DNA of 64,000 nucleotides from Caryophanon latum (lineage in GTDB: Bacteria; Bacillota; Bacilli; Bacillales_A; Planococcaceae). Shown one piece after another: positions 58,031-64,000 of this stretch. Location: positions 53,582 through 117,581 of the forward strand of contig NZ_MATO01000001.1 in NCBI RefSeq assembly GCF_001700325.1, given 5' to 3'. Made by a program: the position numbers and the translations under genes. Within the stretch, counting starts at the first letter, position 1; every line of letters starts with the position of its first letter. The notes under the pieces are model-generated. The model was not told the DNA's origin and ran no database searches. It saw only the letters and a list, made by a program, of their open reading frames with translations.

Positions 58031-59320
58031 TTATTCCCCCAACTGTTGAATAAATGGTCGTGCCTCTGAAATAAAATAAAGTGAACCTGTCACAATGAGT
58101 ACGTCATCTTCTGTGCGCGTTGCTAAATGCTCACGAATATACGTGCGCCAATCGCTAATCGCCTGCTTTTTCGCATGCGTCGACTGCTGTGCGAGCGCTT
58201 CTGCTGCTGCAGCGCGTGGCATCGGTAGCGTCGTAAAAGCAACAGTATGCGCAATCTTATCCATTTGTGCAATGCTTGCAGCGTGATCTTTATCTCGCAT
58301 CGCTGCGTAAATAAAGTGATACGCTTTGTTCGGCAACGCGTGCGTAAGCGTATGAATTAACGCCGCTGTTCCTTGCTCGTTATGCGCTCCGTCAATGAAT
58401 ACATTCGGTAATAGTTGCTCAAAGCGTCCTGCCCATACCGCACGTGTTAATGCCGCTTCCACTTGTGCATCCGTTAACGTCACATTCGATAATAGTAATA
58501 CAGCTTGTACTGCGACAGATGCGTTACGTTGCTGATGCGCACCAAGCATATTGAGCTTTACTCGTACGTCGCGACCACTACACGTAATACGCCCAATTTG
58601 CTGCTGTGCATCAACGTGCTCCTCTACGAACATAAACTGCTCACCGTATGCGTAATGCGGTGCACGTTGCTCAGCTGCAATGTGCGCAATGAGCTCGTTT
58701 CCTTCCGCTTGTGTTACTGCAGTTACGACCGGCACGTGCGGCTTGATTACCCCTGCTTTTTCACGCGTAATATGTTGTAGCGTATCGCCAAGTAAATCGG
58801 TATGATCAAAGCCAATCGATGTAATGACACTAACGAGAGGTGTCGCCACGTTCGTTGAGTCGATGCGCCCACCGATGCCGACTTCCATTAAAGCAATATC
58901 GACATGTTGCTCAGCGAAATAACGCCAGGCAAGAACAGTCATAATTTCAAAAAAGTTCGCCTCTAGCTGCTCGCGTTCGATTACGTCCGCTACATCATTT
59001 ACGTATTTAATGAGCAGCTCATCTGAAATGTCGGTGCCGTCAATCGTCAACCGTTCGTTCATTTTTTGTAAATGCGGCGATGTAAACGCTCCGACGCGCA
59101 CACCCGCTTCCATCAATAGCTCGCGCATAAAGTTGACTGTCGAGCCTTTACCGTTTGTACCTGCAACGTGAATAAATGGCACGCGTTGCTGTGGATTGCC
59201 AAACGCTTCAAGTAACGCATGCATCACAGCTAGTGGCTCCGCTCGCTTGCCACCGCTACGCAGACGAAATAAATATGCCTCACATTCGGCAACTGTTGTG
59301 AAACGTTCCAAATTGTTCAC
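58031..59320 (-). CDS. folC: Folylpolyglutamate synthase/dihydrofolate synthase
   Basis: 429 residues. Adds glutamate to dihydropteroate or to folates. P-loop FIHVAGTNGKGSTVNFMREL (in part) near 49-62; MEVGIGGRIDSTNVATPLVSVITSIGFDHTDLLGDT (in part) near 137-165; ITREKAGVIKP; VWAGRFEQLLPNVFIDGAHNEQG (in part). These match ordinary bacterial FolC. Start taken as GTG 59318-59320 (GGAG five bases before); TTG at 59311 is an alternative with longer spacing. valS lies upstream, as in Bacillus; the expected comC and spoIIB between folC and maf are absent and a second folC stands there. Confidence 0.94.
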   Translation of the reverse strand: MNNLERFTTVAECEAYLFRLRSGGKRAEPLAVMHALLEAFGNPQQRVPFIHVAGTNGKGSTVNFMRELLMEAGVRVGAFTSPHLQKMNERLTIDGTDISDELLIKYVNDVADVIEREQLEANFFEIMTVLAWRYFAEQHVDIALMEVGIGGRIDSTNVATPLVSVITSIGFDHTDLLGDTLQHITREKAGVIKPHVPVVTAVTQAEGNELIAHIAAEQRAPHYAYGEQFMFVEEHVDAQQQIGRITCSGRDVRVKLNMLGAHQQRNASVAVQAVLLLSNVTLTDAQVEAALTRAVWAGRFEQLLPNVFIDGAHNEQGTAALIHTLTHALPNKAYHFIYAAMRDKDHAASIAQMDKIAHTVAFTTLPMPRAAAAEALAQQSTHAKKQAISDWRTYIREHLATRTEDDVLIVTGSLYFISEARPFIQQLGE

Positions 59321-59487
59321 GACCTCTCCGTTCGATGTATATCCTTGTCATTTTATCGAATGGCTGTGCGTGTGACAAGGGAATACGTGAAATTCGCTTG
59401 CGTAGTCGCATGTTATCGCTCGCGTTCCTCGAATCGACTCAAGCATGTTCGCACAAAAGGCTTTATCTCAACAGACCTAGCTTTATA

Positions 59488-59523
59488 TATAAAAAGCAGC
59501 ACGAAGTATTCCCCTCGTACTGC
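59488..59523 (-). terminator. Terminator after valS
   Basis: Minus strand GGCAGTACGAGG, GGAAT loop, ACTTCGTGCTGC followed by TTTTTAT. A fragment TCAACAGACCTAG at 59467-59479 resembles a MITE end but has no partner. Confidence 0.8.
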
Positions 59524-59530
59524 CAATTGC

Positions 59531-62176
59531 TTATGATAATGCTTTTAATTCTTCTAAACGTTTTGCAACAGCTGCGTGCTTCGCCTCATAATCTGCAAGC
59601 TTTTCGCGCTCTGCATTTACTAACGCTTCCGGTGCTTTTGATACGAATTTTTCGTTTGAAAGCTTACCGTTTACAAGCTTCACTTCTTTTGCCCACTTTT
59701 CTAATTCTTTTTGTAAGCGAACCATTTCTTCTTCAATGTTAATTAAGCCCGCAAGTGGTAAGAACAGCTCTGCGCCTGATACAACAGCCGACATTGATTG
59801 CTCTGGTGCTGTGAAGTCGTGACCGATCGTTAACGCTTCTGGGTTACAGAATTTTTCGATGTACGCGCGGTTCTGTTCTAAAATCGTCGCCGTCGCTTCG
59901 TCTTTTGCTAAAATGCTTAAGTTTACTTTTTTGCTCATCGGCGTATTTACTTCCGCACGAATGTTACGCACTGAACGAATGATTTCCGTTAAAATTTTCA
60001 TGCTTTGTGCATCCGCTTCGAAGTTGAACGCTTCATTAACAGTTGGCCAAGCAGCCGCTACGATTGATTCGCCTTCGTGTGGTAAGTGCTGCCAAATTTC
60101 TTCCGTTACGAACGGCATGAATGGGTGTAATAGACGCATCGTGTTATCAAGCACGTAAGCAAGCACTGAGCGCGTCGTTAATTTCGCCGCTTCGTCATCA
60201 CCGTAAAGCGGTAACTTCGCCATTTCGATGTACCAAGAACAGAAGTCATCCCAAATGAAGTTGTATAGCTCGCGACCTACTTCACCGAACTCATATTTAT
60301 CCGCAAGTGTCGTTACGCGGTCGATCGTTTCGTTTAAGCGAGATAAAATCCATTTGTCCGCTACGTTTAAGTTACCTTCTAAGTTAATTTGCTCAAACGT
60401 TAAGCCTTCCATGTTCATTAATGCAAAGCGTGATGCGTTCCAAATTTTGTTGACGAAGTTCCACGTCGACTCTACTTTTTCTGTTGAGTAACGTAAATCT
60501 TGACCAGGTGAAGAGCCTGTTGCTAAGAAGTAGCGCAGTGAATCGGCACCGTATTGCTCGATTACGTCCATCGGGTCAACACCGTTACCGAGTGATTTAC
60601 TCATTTTGCGACCTTCTGCATCGCGCACTAAACCGTGAATTAATACGTCTTTAAATGGACGCTCGCCTGTAAATTCCTTACCTTGGAAAATCATGCGAGA
60701 TACCCAGAAGAAGATGATGTCATAGCCTGTTACAAGTGCTGCTGTTGGGTAGTAACGTTTATAATCAGCCGCTTCTGTATCCGGCCAACCCATTGTAGAA
60801 AACGGCCATAATGCAGAAGAGAACCACGTATCTAGAACGTCCTCGTCGCGCGTCCAGTTATGTGCATCAGCTGGTGCATCTTTTCCTACATAAATTTCAC
60901 CTGTTTCGTTATTATACCAAGCTGGAATTTGGTGACCCCACCATAGCTGACGAGAAATACACCAGTCGTGAATGTTTTCCATCCAGCGGTTATACGTGTT
61001 TTCGAAACGGTTTGGTACGAAGTTTACTTTTTCGTCTTCTTTTGCTTGCATCGCTAACGCTTCTTCTGCAAGTGGTGCCATTTTTACGAACCATTGCTTT
61101 GAAAGGTACGGCTCAACGACTGCGCCTGAACGCTCTGAGTGCCCTACTTGGTGTGTATGTGGCTCGATTTCTACTAGCACGCCCGCTTGTTGTAAATCCG
61201 CAACAATTTGCTTACGACATTCGAAGCGATCCATCCCTGCGTATTTGCCTGCAAGGTCGTTCATCGTGCCGTCCTCGTTCATTACTAAAATGCGCTCTAA
61301 GTTGTGGCGATTCCCAACTTCAAAGTCGTTCGGGTCATGTGCTGGTGTCATTTTTACAACGCCTGTACCGAAATCTTTATCTACGTAGTCATCTGCTACG
61401 ATTGGAATTTCGCGCCCTACGATTGGTAAAATAACCGTTTTGCCTACTAAATGTGCATAGCGCTCATCTTCTGGGTGTACCGCAACACCTGAGTCACCAA
61501 GCATCGTTTCTGGACGAGTTGTTGCTACGCGTAGCTTACCAGAACCATCTGCAAGCGGATATTCCATATGATAAAACGCGCCTTCTACTTCTTTATGAAT
61601 TACTTCGATGTCTGATAACGCTGTTTTTGCTGCTGGATCCCAGTTAATGATACGTTCGCCGCGGTAAATGTAGCCTTTTTCGTATAGCTTTACGAATACT
61701 TCATTTACTGCTTCGTTTAACCCTTCATCTAATGTGAAGCGCTCGCGTGTGTAGTCTAAACCTAGACCAAGTTTCGCCCATTGTGAGCGAATGTGTGAAG
61801 CGTATTCTTCCTTCCACTCCCACGTTTTTTCAAGGAACTTTTCGCGCCCTAAATCGTATCGAGAAATGCCTTCACCGCGTAGCTTTTCTTCAACTTTCGC
61901 TTGCGTTGCGATGCCGGCATGGTCCATCCCTGGTAACCAAAGCGCGTCGTACCCTTGCATGCGCTTCATACGTACTAAAATGTCTTGTAACGTCGTATCC
62001 CACGCGTGCCCTAAGTGCAATTTACCTGTTACGTTTGGCGGTGGAATAACGATTGCGTACGGCTCTTTATCCGCGTCTGGCTGTGCTTCGAAAAACTTCC
62101 CTTGTAACCACCAGTCGTAGCGCCCTTCTTCTACTTTTTGCGGTTCGTACTTCGTTGGCATTGATAATTCTGTCAT
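59531..62176 (-). CDS. valS: Valyl-tRNA synthetase
   Basis: Class I synthetase for tRNA-Val, 881 residues. HIGH motif as [11 protein letters not shown] near 52-62; editing domain with [19 protein letters not shown] (in part) near 216; KMSKS motif [14 protein letters not shown] near 521-534; C-terminal coiled coil from about 810 ([20 protein letters not shown]). Start ATG 62174-62176 after AGAAGGAGAG. A T-box leader is upstream, but about 570 bases with two repeat elements lie between its terminator and the start. Confidence 0.97.
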   Translation of the reverse strand: MTELSMPTKYEPQKVEEGRYDWWLQGKFFEAQPDADKEPYAIVIPPPNVTGKLHLGHAWDTTLQDILVRMKRMQGYDALWLPGMDHAGIATQAKVEEKLRGEGISRYDLGREKFLEKTWEWKEEYASHIRSQWAKLGLGLDYTRERFTLDEGLNEAVNEVFVKLYEKGYIYRGERIINWDPAAKTALSDIEVIHKEVEGAFYHMEYPLADGSGKLRVATTRPETMLGDSGVAVHPEDERYAHLVGKTVILPIVGREIPIVADDYVDKDFGTGVVKMTPAHDPNDFEVGNRHNLERILVMNEDGTMNDLAGKYAGMDRFECRKQIVADLQQAGVLVEIEPHTHQVGHSERSGAVVEPYLSKQWFVKMAPLAEEALAMQAKEDEKVNFVPNRFENTYNRWMENIHDWCISRQLWWGHQIPAWYNNETGEIYVGKDAPADAHNWTRDEDVLDTWFSSALWPFSTMGWPDTEAADYKRYYPTAALVTGYDIIFFWVSRMIFQGKEFTGERPFKDVLIHGLVRDAEGRKMSKSLGNGVDPMDVIEQYGADSLRYFLATGSSPGQDLRYSTEKVESTWNFVNKIWNASRFALMNMEGLTFEQINLEGNLNVADKWILSRLNETIDRVTTLADKYEFGEVGRELYNFIWDDFCSWYIEMAKLPLYGDDEAAKLTTRSVLAYVLDNTMRLLHPFMPFVTEEIWQHLPHEGESIVAAAWPTVNEAFNFEADAQSMKILTEIIRSVRNIRAEVNTPMSKKVNLSILAKDEATATILEQNRAYIEKFCNPEALTIGHDFTAPEQSMSAVVSGAELFLPLAGLINIEEEMVRLQKELEKWAKEVKLVNGKLSNEKFVSKAPEALVNAEREKLADYEAKHAAVAKRLEELKALS

Positions 62177-62221
62177 GAAAATCTCTCCTTCTGTTGTAGC
62201 TCTTAATCAAAATATGTTCTT

Positions 62222-62375
62222 GACGGTTCTTTCATTTCGGCGGACGCTTTTCGCGGTGGTCAACATGACGTTGATTACAAAAGCGTTGTCGCATGGACGC
62301 AACGGATTTAGCCTTTGTTCCTAAGATTTTCGGTTCGTGCTTGTCCCGCAGAAGTCGCCGTCTACATTTCAGAAC
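62222..62375. repeat. REP-like element, second type, copy M
   Basis: TTTCATTTCGGCGGACGCTT, AAAGCGTTGTCGCATGGACG and CGCAGAAGTCGCCGTC match the element at 18850-19014 block by block. Confidence 0.75.
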
Positions 62376-62379
62376 ACAC

Positions 62380-62692
62380 ATATTACATCACGTTTGTTGA
62401 TTAGCATTTTTCCGCATCGACATCGCAGTTTGGAGTACCTACTTAGAATGACGAGCACGATTTAGCTAGCTGTGAGCGCCGCGGCGAGACTCCTTAGGGA
62501 ACAGCTCGTGCCTCGAGACCCCGCAGTCGTGAGGTACGAACGACGAGGAGGCTTGAGGAAGGCGATAAGCGCCACGTCCATGTGGCATCGCCTTCATGAC
62601 CAACATCGTGTTCGCCGCCGAGCCCTAGGAAAGCGAAGCCGCGTGAAGCAAACAGCCGAATAATACGCTAATCAACACATATGATATTACAT
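62380..62692. mobile_element. MITE-like element, diverged copy N, with 9-bp target duplication
   Basis: Element 62389-62683 (295 bp) begins CACGTTTGTTGATTAGC and ends GCTAATCAACACATATG; flanks are ATATTACAT at 62380-62388 and 62684-62692. It has the hairpin core (GGCGAGACTCCTTAGGGAAC, GCCGAGCCCTAGGAAAGCGA) in the same orientation as copy H but shorter, diverged arms. It lies between the valS T-box and valS. Confidence 0.9.
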
Positions 62693-62746
62693 ATAGTAAG
62701 CACCGATTTTGAAATAGAGCCTCTGTTTTAAAACTAAAAAACTGCA

Positions 62747-63082
62747 AAACAAAACTCCCGTCGTCATCTATAAAAGGACGAGGGAGTTAATTCGCGGTAC
62801 CACCTTTAATTCTGTTAGGGTTAAGTTAAGTAGTCGCATATTGCGGCACTCAGCTAGCAAACGCTTCCTGTTGACTTTCATACGTCATCAAATCGCGCTT
62901 TTCCCTATCAGCACTTCATTGTCGATAACGGTGTTTAACCGGCACTTTACTACTACAATTTCATAAAGGCTGCTCCTAGGCTACGTTCAAATGGGCTACT
63001 TTAGAAACTTTTCAGCTACCGTTTCCTCTCTAATAAAGCGCGTGCATTTTACTCTTCCTATTCGTTGCATCAATATTGAACT
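62747..63082 (-). promoter_or_regulatory. T-box riboswitch of valS
   Basis: Minus strand T-box AAAGGTGGTACCGCGAATT (about 62791-62809), then terminator arms ACTCCCTCGTCC and GACGACGGGAGT with TTTTG. The probable specifier region reads GAAATTGTAGTAGTAAAG, in which GTA (valine) occurs; the exact specifier triplet is not certain. Confidence 0.88.
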
Positions 63083-63088
63083 ACACAC

Positions 63089-63117
63089 ATTGTAATCAAT
63101 TTTGCCGCCGTTTTCAA
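63089..63117 (-). promoter_or_regulatory. Promoter of valS leader
   Basis: TTGAAA (63112-63117), 17 bases, TACAAT (63089-63094) on the minus strand. The -35 overlaps the last codons of the upstream GGDEF gene. Confidence 0.8.
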
Positions 63118-63950
63118 GCATTTACCGTTACTGCCTTTTCAATGCGGTAATGATTGCGTCCGTGCTGCTTTACTTCATACAGCATCACGTCCGCTCGCTT
63201 ATAAAAATCGTCCAGTTGCTCAACGCTCGTAATAAATCCACTATAGCCACCGATGCTTACCGTAACGTACGGATTCACTTGAGAACGCTCGTGTACAATC
63301 GCCGCCTTCGCTACTTCTTGTTGAATGTCACAACAAATATTTTCTGCATGCATCGGTGTCGTCATTATTAAAAACTCCTCGCCACCCCACCTTGCCGCAT
63401 AGCCATCATACGTTGCAACAACACGCTCAATAATTTGTGCAAGCTCATATAGCACATGATCCCCTTGCACATGATTATAAAAATCGTTATATTGTTTAAA
63501 ATAATCGACGTCCATCATGAGCAACGTTAACGGCTGACATCTTTCTTTAATGTATTCTGTTGCGTATGTGTAAAAACCAGTGCGATTCGGAATCATCGTT
63601 AAATGATCGTACGACGCTCGCTTCATTAACAATTCGTTCGCTTTCAATAATTCCGACGTTAAGTTCTCGGCCTTCGCAACGCTTTCTTTCAGCTGCATAT
63701 CTTGCTCAATGATGCGTCGCTGTGCACTCGAAATGAAATATTGTATCGCGATCCCAATTAATAATGTATTCACTAAAAAAATGCCGTCGTTAACTTTTTC
63801 AACGTAGTCGCTGTTCATTCCCATTAAAGATTGCATCACAACGCTAAAGCTTACAATGCTCACAATAATAAAGTAGTGAAAATGCATAATAAACAACGTA
63901 CAACATAAAAAATAAATAATAACAAACATTAAATAATGATTAAACAACAT
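63114..63950 (-). CDS. Membrane-bound diguanylate cyclase (GGDEF domain)
   Basis: 278 residues as read. N-terminal 75 residues contain about three membrane helices (FVIIYFLCCTLFIMHFHYFI and IFLVNTLLIGIAIQYFI), then a short coiled coil (MQLKESVAKAENLTSELLKANE, in part) and a GGDEF domain from about 110: DHLTMIPNRTGF, MMDVDYFKQYND, HVQGDHVLYELA and the active-site RWGGEEF near 195. GGEEF is an active variant, so c-di-GMP synthesis is likely; no RxxD inhibitory site was seen. The ATG at 63948-63950 has no ribosome site and an in-frame stop lies about 12 codons upstream, so the true start or an N-terminal deletion is open. Confidence 0.85.
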   Translation of the reverse strand: MLFNHYLMFVIIYFLCCTLFIMHFHYFIIVSIVSFSVVMQSLMGMNSDYVEKVNDGIFLVNTLLIGIAIQYFISSAQRRIIEQDMQLKESVAKAENLTSELLKANELLMKRASYDHLTMIPNRTGFYTYATEYIKERCQPLTLLMMDVDYFKQYNDFYNHVQGDHVLYELAQIIERVVATYDGYAARWGGEEFLIMTTPMHAENICCDIQQEVAKAAIVHERSQVNPYVTVSIGGYSGFITSVEQLDDFYKRADVMLYEVKQHGRNHYRIEKAVTVNA

Positions 63951-64000
63951 TACATCTATATATAAGGTGATTAATATTTAGATTTAAATCCTTTTTCTTC

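Noticed and set aside
59390..59480. A further MITE copy near valS
   Set aside because: Only TCAACAGACCTAG matches one terminus; no second end, core or target duplication was found.

Overview
The window is a stretch of chromosome from a low-GC Gram-positive bacterium of the order Bacillales. Gene order follows the Bacillus subtilis backbone closely: alaS, recD2, TPR gene, mnmA, iscS, cymR, rarA, tcdA, 6S RNA, aspS, hisS, SH3 amidase, dtd, rel, apt, recJ, lapA-like, secDF, yajC, tgt, queA, ruvB, ruvA, pheA, pheB, obg, spo0B, rpmA, prp, rplU, minD, minC, mreD, mreC, mreB, radC, maf, folC, valS. Several sporulation and competence genes that normally sit in this order (spoIVFA/spoIVFB, bofC, spoIIB, comC) are absent from their usual places, while spo0B is kept. 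A non-sporulating or sporulation-degenerate Planococcaceae/Caryophanaceae member (Caryophanon-, Kurthia- or Solibacillus-like) is my best inference; the genus is not proven.

Layout. Positions 1-9996 hold alaS (cut by the window edge) with its T-box, nupC, recD2, a eukaryote-type hisA with a small unknown gene, a TPR gene and mnmA. Positions 10071-13055 hold iscS, cymR and rarA. Two chemoreceptor genes (13095-15245 and 25076-26557) flank tcdA, nagB, 6S RNA, aspS, T-box-hisS and an SH3/amidase gene that carries an in-frame stop. Positions 26866-35599 hold dtd, rel, apt, recJ, a LapA-like gene and secDF. yajC (36075-36332) is inverted relative to its usual neighbours. tgt, queA, ruvB and ruvA follow. 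A short plus-strand island (nadR, a lipoprotein, nsrR) precedes a DCC-family gene, pheA, pheB, obg, spo0B, rpmA, prp and rplU, then minDC and mreDCB. radC is split by a 2.48-kb group II intron; maf, two divergent folC copies, T-box-valS and a GGDEF gene finish the window.

The most striking non-coding content is a dense set of dispersed intergenic elements. Four of them (15462-15820, 21367-21500, 36571-36929, 62389-62683) are MITE-like: inverted termini around TGTTGATTAGC, each flanked by a different perfect 9-bp direct repeat that looks like a target-site duplication. Two are 359 bp in opposite orientations, one is an internal-deletion derivative, and three carry the same hairpin core that also occurs alone elsewhere. 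At least eight further REP-like hairpin elements lie in other gaps. No transposase for them is in the window.

Two genes carry single in-frame TGA codons where the reading frame and protein similarity clearly continue: the amidase (23863-23865) and the intron maturase (53401-53403). Other genes here end in TGA, so recoding is unlikely; these look like nonsense mutations.

Limits: everything was read by eye from the sequence and from remembered protein families. Promoters, operators and RNA boundaries are approximate.
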